A stretch of 14,965 nucleotides of DNA, taken from BTRG01 sp036986275 (GTDB lineage: Bacteria > Pseudomonadota > Gammaproteobacteria > Acidiferrobacterales > SZUA-150). The notes under the pieces were generated by a model that did no database searches, was not told the origin of the DNA, and was given only the letters and a program-made list of their open reading frames with translations. The stretch spans positions 1 through 14,965 of the forward strand of contig BTRG01000058.1 of assembly GCA_036986275.1 (NCBI GenBank). Reading direction: 5' to 3'. This document shows, piece by piece, positions 6,387 through 13,798 of this stretch. Positions within the stretch are counted from its first letter, which is position 1. Every line of letters starts with the position of its first letter. A program made the position numbers and the translations under genes.

Positions 6387-7180
6387 GCGCGATTACCGTT
6401 AATACCCTAAAGAAGCGAAAACAGGCAGGTGAAAAAATCACTTGCCTGACGGCCTATGATTACAGTTTTGCCAGCCTGCTGGATGCGGCCGGTATAGATA
6501 TGATTATGGTGGGTGATTCGTTGGGCATGGTCATGCAGGGTAACGACACCACGATACCTGTCAGCATTCAGGACATGGTCTACCACACCCGTTGCGTGGC
6601 GCGGGGTTGCGAGCATGCCTTAATCATTTCCGATTTATCCTTTATGAGTTATCAGGCATCGCCGGAACAGGCATTAAAGAGTGCAGGCAAGGTCATGAAA
6701 CAGGGTGCCCAGGTCGCCAAGCTGGAGGGCGGTGAAGTCATGGCCGATACGGTTCGTTTCCTGACCGAGCGTGGCGTGCCGGTGTGCGCGCATATCGGTC
6801 TGACGCCCCAGTCCGTACATAAGCTGGGGGGGTATAGTGTGCAGGGCAGGGACGATGCGTCAGCAAAGCAGTTGCTGAGTGATGCCAGGTCCCTGGATGA
6901 AGCGGGCGCCAGCCTGATCGTACTGGAGGCCGTACCCAGCGCCCTGGCGGCGGAGGTGACACGAGCTATCGCTATTCCCACCATAGGCATAGGCGCAGGT
7001 CCGGACTGCGATGGCCAGGTACTGGTATTGCAAGATATGTTAGGGATTTATCCGCGTCCCAGTCCCAGGTTTTCCAGGAACTTCCTCGAACAAGGTGGCA
7101 GTGTCTCCGGCGCGGTCACGGCCTATATTGAGGCAGTGAAATCCGGCGCCTTTCCCGGTCCCGAACACAGCTTTAGTTGA
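6383..7180 (+). CDS. panB: 3-methyl-2-oxobutanoate hydroxymethyltransferase
   Basis: PanB makes ketopantoate from alpha-ketoisovalerate and 5,10-methylene-tetrahydrofolate, the first committed step to pantothenate. The 265 residues match the usual length. Visible signatures are TAYDYSFA, MVGDSLGMVMQG with metal ligand D45, ISDLSFMSY with metal ligand D84, KLEGG at 113-117, CAHIGLTPQS, and IPTIGIGAGPDCDGQVLVLQD. These match the conserved active site of the TIM-barrel family. The start overlaps the upstream kinase stop by four bases (ATGA), so it is translationally coupled. It shares one transcript with folK, whose pathway supplies the folate cofactor. Confidence 0.97.
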   Translation: MSAITVNTLKKRKQAGEKITCLTAYDYSFASLLDAAGIDMIMVGDSLGMVMQGNDTTIPVSIQDMVYHTRCVARGCEHALIISDLSFMSYQASPEQALKSAGKVMKQGAQVAKLEGGEVMADTVRFLTERGVPVCAHIGLTPQSVHKLGGYSVQGRDDASAKQLLSDARSLDEAGASLIVLEAVPSALAAEVTRAIAIPTIGIGAGPDCDGQVLVLQDMLGIYPRPSPRFSRNFLEQGGSVSGAVTAYIEAVKSGAFPGPEHSFS

Positions 7181-7183
7181 TGC

Positions 7184-8041
7184 ATGCAGCAGCTTGAGTC
7201 TGTCGCGGAATTGCGTTTGGCTATTGCTTCATTGCGGCAACAGCATCGCCGCATTGCCTTTGTCCCCACCATGGGGAATTTACACGCAGGGCATTTGCGC
7301 CTGGTGCATGAGGCGCGCAAGCAGGCCGATGCGGTGGTGGCAAGCATCTTTGTAAACCCCTTGCAGTTCGGTGCCAACGATGACCTGGATGTTTATCCGC
7401 GCACCCCGGAACAGGATAGCGCGGTGCTGGAGGCCGAAGGCGTGAATGTCTTGTTCATCCCCGGGGTGGCCGAGATTTATCCGCGCGGCCTGGAGCAACA
7501 AACCAAGGTGAGGGTGCCCGGGGTCAGCGATATTTTATGCGGTGCCTCACGGCCAGGGCATTTTGAAGGTGTCACCACAGTAGTGAACCGCCTGTTTAAC
7601 CTGGTCACACCCGATATTGCCGTCTTTGGCAAGAAAGACTATCAGCAATTAAAGATAATCCGTCTGATGGTCGAAGACCTGGGATTACCCATAGAAATCA
7701 TAGGCTTGGATACTGTGCGCGAAACAGACGGTCTGGCGCTGAGTTCACGCAACCAATACCTTACACAGCAGGAAAGGGTGGTGGCGCCCAGATTCTACGA
7801 AACCTTGCAAACGGTTGCGAATCTAATAAAGGATGGGCAATTGCAACGCAGAGAGATAGAGATCCAGGCGATAAACATCTTGACGGGTTTTGGATTCGAG
7901 CCCGATTATGTCAGTGTGTTGCGACAACAGGACCTGGCTGCGCCTACGGTATCCGATACCTCGCTGGTGATACTGGCTGCCGTGAGGCTGGGGAGCACGC
8001 GGCTGATCGACAACCTGGAACTGAGTCTGGTTGCTGATTGA
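7184..8041 (+). CDS. panC: Pantothenate synthetase (pantoate-beta-alanine ligase)
   Basis: PanC joins pantoate and beta-alanine using ATP through a pantoyl-adenylate. The 285-residue protein shows the class I adenylating motifs: PTMGNLHAGHL with H34 and H37 (the HIGH-like pair), SIFVNPLQFG, GKKDYQQ at 149-155, and ALSSRNQYL at 185-193 (the KMSKS-like loop). SRPGHFEGVTTVVNRLFN is also typical. It starts three bases after the panB stop with no clear ribosome binding site, implying coupling to panB. Confidence 0.97.
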   Translation: MQQLESVAELRLAIASLRQQHRRIAFVPTMGNLHAGHLRLVHEARKQADAVVASIFVNPLQFGANDDLDVYPRTPEQDSAVLEAEGVNVLFIPGVAEIYPRGLEQQTKVRVPGVSDILCGASRPGHFEGVTTVVNRLFNLVTPDIAVFGKKDYQQLKIIRLMVEDLGLPIEIIGLDTVRETDGLALSSRNQYLTQQERVVAPRFYETLQTVANLIKDGQLQRREIEIQAINILTGFGFEPDYVSVLRQQDLAAPTVSDTSLVILAAVRLGSTRLIDNLELSLVAD

Positions 8042-8099
8042 ATCGTCGGCGTGAAACCGGGATAATGTAAATATACACCTTATGAATTCCAGTATTCTG

Positions 8100-8480
8100 A
8101 TGCAAAGAACCCTATTACGCGCCAAGCTGCACCGTCTGCATGTGACTCATTCCGAGCTCCATTACGAGGGCTCTGTTGCCATAGATGGCAAGTTGCTCGA
8201 AGCCGCTGATATTTGTGAGTACGAGAGGATTGAGGTCTATAATGTGACCAATGGTGAGCGCTTTTCGACCTATGCCATACGTGCGGAAGACGATTCGGGT
8301 GTCATTTCCGTGAATGGCGCAGCGGCCCACAAGGCCTCACCGGGAGACATTATCATTATTTGCAGCTTTGCGGTGGTGGAAGAAAAAGAGCTGGCCCAAC
8401 TCAAACCCAGGATGGTTTATGTTGATGAGAATAACCATCCACTACGCATCAGTCATTCCATTCCTGTGCAGGCCGCTTAA
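8100..8480 (+). CDS. panD: Aspartate 1-decarboxylase precursor
   Basis: PanD decarboxylates aspartate to beta-alanine, the second substrate of PanC. It is made as a proenzyme that cuts itself between G24 and S25, leaving a pyruvoyl group on the new N-terminus. Starting at ATG 8100 gives 126 residues, the same as E. coli PanD. It also places K9, the HYEGS cleavage site (G24/S25), R54 and Y58 at the standard positions. An ATG at 8082 in frame would add six residues; neither has a good ribosome binding site. NGAAAH and a C-terminal IPVQAA are also typical. The gap after panC is 58 bases with this start. Its stop lies four bases from the stop of the convergent GGDEF-EAL gene. Confidence 0.93.
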   Translation: MQRTLLRAKLHRLHVTHSELHYEGSVAIDGKLLEAADICEYERIEVYNVTNGERFSTYAIRAEDDSGVISVNGAAAHKASPGDIIIICSFAVVEEKELAQLKPRMVYVDENNHPLRISHSIPVQAA

Positions 8481-8484
8481 CCCC

Positions 8485-10863
8485 TCAGGCTTTTTGCACG
8501 GACAGGCCGCGGAATTCGGGCTGTGTGCTCAGCCATTCATTTAGATCATGAACGGCCAGGGGCCGGCTGATATAATAACCTTGAATATAATCACAGCCCA
8601 GTATCTCCAGCAGGTCCCATCCTTCCCGGGACTCCACGCCTTCGGCAACCACCTTCAGCCCCAGGTTATGTGCAAGCTCTATCGTCGCCCTGACGATAAT
8701 GGCATCGTTTTCATTCACCGTCATATTGTTGACAAATGAACGATCGATCTTGATTTCATCGACGGGTAACTGCCTGATGTAACTCAAAGAACTATAACCG
8801 GTACCGAAATCATCAATGGAAAGCGTTATTCCCATATTGTGCAGTTTCTCCAGTGTTCCACGGGCACGCGTGGGATCGGTCATAATGGTGCTTTCAGTGA
8901 TTTCAAGTTTCAGAAGATGGGCCGGTAGTTGCAAATTGTCCAGGTATAAGCTGATCTGTTTTGGCAGGTCTTTATTGTGCAGATTATGAACCGAGAGGTT
9001 TACCGAGACCTGCATGGTTTTGCCACGTTGTGTCCAGAGGGCGCATTCCTGCAAGGCCTTGTTAATGACCTGATCGGCCAGAGGATGGATAAGCTCGGTC
9101 TGTTCCGCCAGCGGGATAAACTTGGAAGGCGGGATATTCCCTCGTGTCTTGTGATGCCAGCGCAACAAGGCTTCCGCGCACTTGACCTCACCGGTGGCAA
9201 CATTGATCAGAGGCTGGAAATGCAACTGTAATTCATTTCCAAAAATGGCATGACGCAGTTCACTCGTCAGGGTTAGTCGTTTATGGCTGTGCTCATCTTT
9301 CTCGGGATCATAGAAGTCAAAGCCCAGTTTCTGCCGCTTGGCGACATACATGGCGATGTCAGCGCGCTGCACCAGCACATTGACGTCTTCGCCATGTTCC
9401 GGAAACATGACGATGCCTATGCTGGTACCGACATTGAGGCTATGGTTGTTAGCGGTGTAGGGGCGCTGAAAGGCCTCCACCAGTTTTTGGGCAATAGTTT
9501 TTGACGCCAATGCATCGGTTTCCGGTAGCAATATGGCAAACTCATCCCCACCGAGACGGGCTACAGTATCTGTTTTTCGTAGCAGGCCGGAAATGCGCAC
9601 ACCTGCCTGTTGCAGGACTGAGTCGCCAACATGATGGCCCAGCGTGTCATTGATTTCCTTGAATCGATCAAGATCCATCATCAGCAGGCCAAAGGGTTTG
9701 CCAGAGCGCTTACCACGCAGAATTTCCTTCTGTAGTTCACTGTTGATTAATTTACGGTTGGGCAGTTCCGTCAGCGGATCATGCATGGCCTGGTGTTCCA
9801 GTGCTTCGGTCTTACGTTTGACAGCCTCTGTCAGGCTCAGAAAGCGGTCTTCCAGAATGTCGAGTTGGTCACCCGTTCGGTGCGGAATTTGTTCCAGCTG
9901 CATATGCCTGGAAAAATCGATTACACGTTCGGATAGGTGTCTGATGCGCCGGGTGATCCAGATCAGGATGAGGCTCAAGGCAGCGACGAAGACAATAGCC
10001 GTGATCGAGCGTAAGCGTTGTTCTGTAGCCAATACCGCATGGGTAAGCTGGTTGACTTCGTCCGTCGAGATAAAGGAGGCGAAGTTAATGACCAGGTCTG
10101 ATGCACCATAATCAAAAAAGCCCTGGCCGGTAATGAGGTATCGACCTTTGAGATCACTGATAAGACTGCCTGGCGCAATCAATTGGCGGTTACTGCTGGC
10201 CAGAATTCCTACATGCTCTTCATCCAGCAGGGCAACGATGTTATTGCGTCCCGCTGGACCTTGTGACGTAATTAAAAATTGCTCATCCAGTGGCGAGGCC
10301 AGCATGATGGTGGCGATATGCTTGCCGGAGTTATCCACAATGGGTTCAGAGGCCAGTATGTACGGCGTGTCAGAGAATTTTGTCAGGAAACTCTGATTAC
10401 GACTAAGGCGTATCAGCAACCCATGTGCATTGTATAATTCCTTCGGCAGGGGCAGGTCATCGGCCTGATAATATTCCTGAGTTTTATGATTGGCATCCAT
10501 CAGTAATACAAAATGAGGTTGTACAAATTTTCTGAGTACAGACAGCACGGGCAGCCAGGAAGGCGTGCTGTTATAGGCAATTGGCTCGGGCCTGTTGCGC
10601 CAGCGAGAATTCCGAACGTAACGATTCAAACTATTGTTGGTGGCGAAGAGCTTGATGGTCTGGTGGTGCGCCTTGACGTAGCGATCAAACGAGATGCGTT
10701 GTTCGCGCGCCTGATTGCTAAAACGTTCCGCCAGTTTGGTCTGGAATATCTCCTTCAGGCTCCGTGTTTGTATCGAGTCCGATACCGTCCAGACAATACT
10801 GCCCGTCAAGACAACAAGCGTCAGCATCTTGAATGTTAAAGACAGTCGTTTGAAAATAATCAC
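8485..10863 (-). CDS. Membrane GGDEF-EAL protein (cyclic-di-GMP synthase/phosphodiesterase) with periplasmic sensor
   Basis: This 792-residue inner-membrane protein has TM1 at about 8-28, a periplasmic region of about 255 residues that looks Cache-like (ILASEPIVDNSGKHIATIMLAS at 169-190, in parts), and TM2 at about 284-304. A short linker with a helical stretch joins these to GGDEF (about 356-515) and EAL (about 531-785) domains. GGDEF is intact (R436-L-GGDEF, 438-442), with an RxxD product-inhibition site (R429 to D432) five residues ahead. EAL is also intact: EALLRW at 564, NLS at 622, the ITES glutamate, DDFGTGYSS at 684, K705 and AEGVE at 740. Both making and breaking cyclic-di-GMP are therefore possible. 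The gene starts 5 bases after the periplasmic binding-protein gene, so the two are surely co-transcribed, and that protein may feed its periplasmic sensor. Confidence 0.95.
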   Translation of the reverse strand: MIIFKRLSLTFKMLTLVVLTGSIVWTVSDSIQTRSLKEIFQTKLAERFSNQAREQRISFDRYVKAHHQTIKLFATNNSLNRYVRNSRWRNRPEPIAYNSTPSWLPVLSVLRKFVQPHFVLLMDANHKTQEYYQADDLPLPKELYNAHGLLIRLSRNQSFLTKFSDTPYILASEPIVDNSGKHIATIMLASPLDEQFLITSQGPAGRNNIVALLDEEHVGILASSNRQLIAPGSLISDLKGRYLITGQGFFDYGASDLVINFASFISTDEVNQLTHAVLATEQRLRSITAIVFVAALSLILIWITRRIRHLSERVIDFSRHMQLEQIPHRTGDQLDILEDRFLSLTEAVKRKTEALEHQAMHDPLTELPNRKLINSELQKEILRGKRSGKPFGLLMMDLDRFKEINDTLGHHVGDSVLQQAGVRISGLLRKTDTVARLGGDEFAILLPETDALASKTIAQKLVEAFQRPYTANNHSLNVGTSIGIVMFPEHGEDVNVLVQRADIAMYVAKRQKLGFDFYDPEKDEHSHKRLTLTSELRHAIFGNELQLHFQPLINVATGEVKCAEALLRWHHKTRGNIPPSKFIPLAEQTELIHPLADQVINKALQECALWTQRGKTMQVSVNLSVHNLHNKDLPKQISLYLDNLQLPAHLLKLEITESTIMTDPTRARGTLEKLHNMGITLSIDDFGTGYSSLSYIRQLPVDEIKIDRSFVNNMTVNENDAIIVRATIELAHNLGLKVVAEGVESREGWDLLEILGCDYIQGYYISRPLAVHDLNEWLSTQPEFRGLSVQKA

Positions 10864-10868
10864 AGGAT

Positions 10869-11873
10869 TTATCGTGGTGTTGTCATGACAGGCTCGCCTA
10901 TGAGCTCATCTTTTCTGAATTTCCAGCCGGACTTCCTGAGCGCTGTATAAGGAATAAAATCAAATGCTTTATGATGTTTTTCAATATAAGACCGTAAGTA
11001 CTCCACCAGGGCTTGCGCGCGCTGGTGCCGTTTGCTTGAGCCCTTCCAGGTAGTAAGATTATAGGTGCGATATAGTGGATAATGCCCTTTCAACATATAT
11101 TCCTCATCGGAAGGGTGATGATTATCAATCTGAAGCACTTTCACTTTACCCATCGATTGATGATGTCGCACCATATAGAGTGTTTCATAGCCTATGGTGT
11201 CAGGGCTTTTTGAGACCTGAGCAATCATATCGGGGATGACACCTACTTCATAAAGTCTCGGGGTGAAGTTTTCTTCAACGGCCAACGGCCCTCGCCAATG
11301 ACCGGGCCGGACTTTGCAATGTAGACGGCCTACAGGCTGTATCAGGCTGTTGCGATCGACAGGGCTGGATAGAGCGGACCAGCGGGACAGTTTTCCAGAG
11401 AAGATTTGTTTGGCCTCGGCCTGGGTCACTGAACTGATCGGGTTGTCTGGATGCGTGATCAAGGCGATGGGAGCGATGGCCAGAGTATGAAAGATGAGTC
11501 CGGGCAGTCTGTCTGTTGCACCCGGTGGGCAACAGAATCCCCCAATGTCTATGGTTTTGCGCAACAGACGGCCCGCGGAAATACCACAGGTTCCCTTGCG
11601 GATGACGATGTTCAATTTATGCTCGACGGCATAGCGTTCTACGGTGGCACGCAGGGCCGGATAGGTCTGTTGTCCCAGGCTGATAATCAGGTCTGCGTCG
11701 CGGTTCTTGGCTTCTGGTGTTACTGCCTGCAGTTTCCATGTGCTGGACATCGGGCTAATGACCTTCGGGTCACTAAAGGCGGGGGCGTCATGTGCGGCCT
11801 GCGCAGGGCTGCATACCGTCATCAGCGAGAGCATAACAAACAGGCCATATCGTTGGTTCAGCAGGAATCTCAT
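10869..11873 (-). CDS. Periplasmic PstS-like substrate-binding protein with four cysteines
   Basis: The 334-residue protein begins with a signal peptide (hydrophobic core FVMLSLMTV, cut probably after AQA at 26), so it is periplasmic. The body resembles type 2 periplasmic binding proteins of the PstS/phosphate group: LIISLGQQTYPAL, then ALITHPDNPISSVTQAEAKQIFSGKLSRWSAL (138-168, in parts), then a C-terminal GYETLYMV and YPLYRTYNL typical of this fold. Unusual are four cysteines in the mature protein: C96 in KGTCGISAG, C114-C115 in GGFCCPPG, and C186 in RLHCKVRPGHW. These could form disulfides or hold a metal. No transport permease is adjacent. It lies 5 bases upstream of a GGDEF-EAL gene, which suggests a sensor rather than an uptake role. 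A good AAGGA site 7 bases ahead supports the start. The ligand is unknown. Confidence 0.82.
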   Translation of the reverse strand: MRFLLNQRYGLFVMLSLMTVCSPAQAAHDAPAFSDPKVISPMSSTWKLQAVTPEAKNRDADLIISLGQQTYPALRATVERYAVEHKLNIVIRKGTCGISAGRLLRKTIDIGGFCCPPGATDRLPGLIFHTLAIAPIALITHPDNPISSVTQAEAKQIFSGKLSRWSALSSPVDRNSLIQPVGRLHCKVRPGHWRGPLAVEENFTPRLYEVGVIPDMIAQVSKSPDTIGYETLYMVRHHQSMGKVKVLQIDNHHPSDEEYMLKGHYPLYRTYNLTTWKGSSKRHQRAQALVEYLRSYIEKHHKAFDFIPYTALRKSGWKFRKDELIGEPVMTTPR

Positions 11874-12033
11874 GGTGACGTCCTTGATCCTTTATCCCGT
11901 AGTTTGGGTGGAAACCAGTATTCTTTGAGGGGGGGGGTTGCTTGGTGCCGCTCAATAAATATTCTCATAAAAACAATGGTATAAGCCTAGCATAGGCTGC
12001 ATGACCCGCAATGTATTATAGAATATAACGAAT
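11874..12033 (-). promoter_or_regulatory. Leader and control region of the binding-protein/GGDEF-EAL pair
   Basis: On the minus strand this 160-base gap holds a TATAAT box (12020-12015) without a good -35. A small hairpin AGCCTA-TGC-TAGGCT (11998-11984) is followed loosely by TTGTTTTTATGAG and may end the upstream transcript. A run of nine C residues (11937-11929) lies about 56 bases ahead of the start codon, followed by a normal ribosome binding site. The C run is the odd feature: such tracts change length easily. Whether transcription restarts here is likely but not shown. Confidence 0.4.
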
Positions 12034-13485
12034 TTATTGATTTTCCAGGGTCAGCGTGGACGATTGCGCCCCGAGGCGTGAGAAGTGGCGTTGTTGTGGG
12101 GGGTGACTTGTTTGATCGAGTCTGGTGTTCAGCTTGTCTACCAGTGATCCCGGTCCGGCGATATAGAAATCGCAATCTGCCAGGTTATCCCGCTCAATGA
12201 TTGCCTGTGCAAGTTGCTCGATACTCCCGTCTATGGGCTCATATTCCAGTTCGTCCAGCGCATCGGACCAGGCACGGCACTGGTTTTCCAGATAGCGACC
12301 GTGGGCGCGGACACTGTACCAATACATCATCATATGTTCGGCGGCCTGTATTGCCATGGCGTGCTCAATCAAGCTCTTAAGCGGGGCGAAGCCGTGCTCC
12401 AGGGCGACAAAAATAATGGGCCGATGAGACTCTTCGTCCAGTAGAAACTCGCCTTCGGGTCCATCGATGTACAGGGTGTCTTTGGGTTTTAGCCGGGACA
12501 GTAGGGAGGCGATGTCCTTGTCGCCGGATGGCGGCAGGTGGAATTGCAGATTTCGATCATCACAGGGACAACTGGCAATGGGCAGCGTGACCCAGTGTGA
12601 TTGATCGTGGCTGAGACGTATGCTCTGACCGGCCAGGAATCGCAGGCGCTGTGCACGTGGGGTTTGCAGGCTCAGGATGAGAGTATCATCAGGCTGGGTC
12701 TGCATGCGCTTAATCCTGGTCGCAATCCGCTGGCGTGGAATATCGCTAACGCTGTTGGCTTCATGGGCCTCGAAGACAACATCGCTAACAGCGGTATTGC
12801 TACAAAGCAGCATCATACCCAGGCCCTTTTCCGCCTCACTGAATACATAGTCGTGGTGTTGCACTTTTTTAATTTCACCTGAAATCAGTTTGGCCAGGCA
12901 CAACCCACAATTGCCATTGCTGCAGCCATAATTTAGCGATAGACCCGCACGCAATGCGGCCTCCAGCAGGGTGTCGTCACCATCGACGAGGAAGTCCTTG
13001 CCGCTGGGTCGAATATGCGCATGGGCGCTCATGACACGCAAAAAGTGGTCCTTGGCAACAATGGATTCCGGGAAGTCGCTGGCAAGCTCCTTGTCTTCCA
13101 GCAGCTCTTGCAGCCAGGAGCGCGATTCATTTGCAGATGCGAGTTTGTTCTGTATCTGTTTGATCAAATCCTGGTAACGGGCCAGCCTGGACTTGGTGTC
13201 GGCCAACTCCAGGCTTAAGGCCCCGAGCCGGGTGGCCAGCACGTCGGTATCGGGCAGCACGCGCTCACGTACGCGTCTGCCAAAGGCCTTGGCCATGATT
13301 TCACGTACACGTATGAGTTCTTTGTCGTCTTCCAAGTGTGAATCAGGAAAGACTCGTAGCAGATCCTTTGGTTCTACCATGCCCTCAAAGGTGGCGAGCT
13401 CACCCTCGCTGATTTTTCTTTGCAACACGCCACGGCTGACACCCACCAGGCGTGCGGCACGAGACAAGGTGAGTAATTTTGGCAT
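12034..13485 (-). CDS. HTH-[2Fe-2S] ferredoxin-ferredoxin reductase-like fusion protein
   Basis: The 483 residues read as four modules. Residues 4-45 form a MerR/excisionase-type helix-turn-helix (LSRAARLVGVSRGVLQRKIS). Residues 85-130 form a helical, coiled-coil-like linker. Residues about 150-240 form a plant-type [2Fe-2S] ferredoxin with C188-x4-C193-x2-C196-x31-C228. Residues 250-470 resemble the FAD/NAD(P) reductase fold. In the last module the FAD motif RxYS reads TLPIASCP, lacking the arginine. The NAD loop, usually GGTGFAP, reads ALEHGFAP, although GPEGEF survives. The cluster site is intact but the electron-transfer enzyme looks worn. I infer a cytoplasmic redox-sensing DNA-binding regulator; a specialised reductase remains possible. 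An in-frame stop codon two codons upstream fixes the ATG start, which has only a weak ribosome binding site. Confidence 0.85.
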   Translation of the reverse strand: MPKLLTLSRAARLVGVSRGVLQRKISEGELATFEGMVEPKDLLRVFPDSHLEDDKELIRVREIMAKAFGRRVRERVLPDTDVLATRLGALSLELADTKSRLARYQDLIKQIQNKLASANESRSWLQELLEDKELASDFPESIVAKDHFLRVMSAHAHIRPSGKDFLVDGDDTLLEAALRAGLSLNYGCSNGNCGLCLAKLISGEIKKVQHHDYVFSEAEKGLGMMLLCSNTAVSDVVFEAHEANSVSDIPRQRIATRIKRMQTQPDDTLILSLQTPRAQRLRFLAGQSIRLSHDQSHWVTLPIASCPCDDRNLQFHLPPSGDKDIASLLSRLKPKDTLYIDGPEGEFLLDEESHRPIIFVALEHGFAPLKSLIEHAMAIQAAEHMMMYWYSVRAHGRYLENQCRAWSDALDELEYEPIDGSIEQLAQAIIERDNLADCDFYIAGPGSLVDKLNTRLDQTSHPPQQRHFSRLGAQSSTLTLENQ

Positions 13486-13528
13486 GCCAGGTTATGTCAC
13501 ATTCCGTGGTTGCATTGCCTCAGAGTAT

Positions 13529-13545
13529 GTTGGCTAGCGGCCAAC
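13529..13545. promoter_or_regulatory. Palindrome upstream of the HTH-ferredoxin gene, candidate operator
   Basis: GTTGGC (13529-13534) and GCCAAC (13540-13545) form an inverted repeat with a 5-base centre, 43 bases before the start codon of the HTH fusion gene. On the minus strand TTGAAG directly precedes it and CATACT partly follows it, which would place the palindrome inside a promoter spacer, as MerR-family operators are placed. The promoter boxes themselves are weak matches. Confidence 0.35.
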
Positions 13546-13641
13546 TTCAAGTAATAACTGTAATTAATAAACAAGTACCAATAAATAAAAGAAGGGAATA
13601 AGCCGGTTGGACACAGTTGAAGTCGTTCAGAGAGGATAAAA

Positions 13642-13728
13642 TGGTACCGAGGGTCGGACTCGAACCGACACGGTGTCACCACCACCGGATTTTGAATCCG
13701 GCGCGTCTACCAATTCCGCCACCCCGGC
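13642..13728 (-). tRNA. tRNA-Leu (anticodon CAA)
   Basis: An 87-base class II tRNA on the minus strand, starting GCCGGGGTGGCGG and ending CCCTCGGTACCA with encoded CCA. The anticodon arm is CCGGA-TTCAAAA-TCCGG with anticodon CAA, reading UUG leucine codons. A long variable arm (TGGTGGTGACACCG) and the T arm GTCGG-TTCGAGT-CCGAC complete it. As in the tRNA-Glu of this window, the first acceptor pair is G:U and the discriminator is A. Confidence 0.96.
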
Positions 13729-13739
13729 AAGGGAGCGCT

Positions 13740-13767
13740 AGTATAACGATTCCCAAAAAAATTGTAA
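13740..13767 (-). promoter_or_regulatory. Promoter of tRNA-Leu with GC-rich discriminator
   Basis: On the minus strand TTACAA (13767-13762) and TATACT (13745-13740) are separated by 16 bases that include a run of seven T residues. The next bases, AGCGCTCCC, are GC-rich, as in stable-RNA promoters under stringent control. The tRNA begins about 11 bases after the -10 box. Confidence 0.6.
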
Positions 13768-13798
13768 TCGTGGCAGGCGCCGGATACGCTAGCGCGCC

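Noticed and set aside
8461..8520. Bidirectional terminator between panD and the GGDEF-EAL gene
   Set aside because: A CTTTTTG run exists but only short, bulged stems can be drawn; not convincing.
11811..11813. Lipoprotein cysteine in the binding-protein signal peptide (C21)
   Set aside because: The preceding residues MTV do not fit a lipobox; an AQA signal peptidase I site follows at 24-26.
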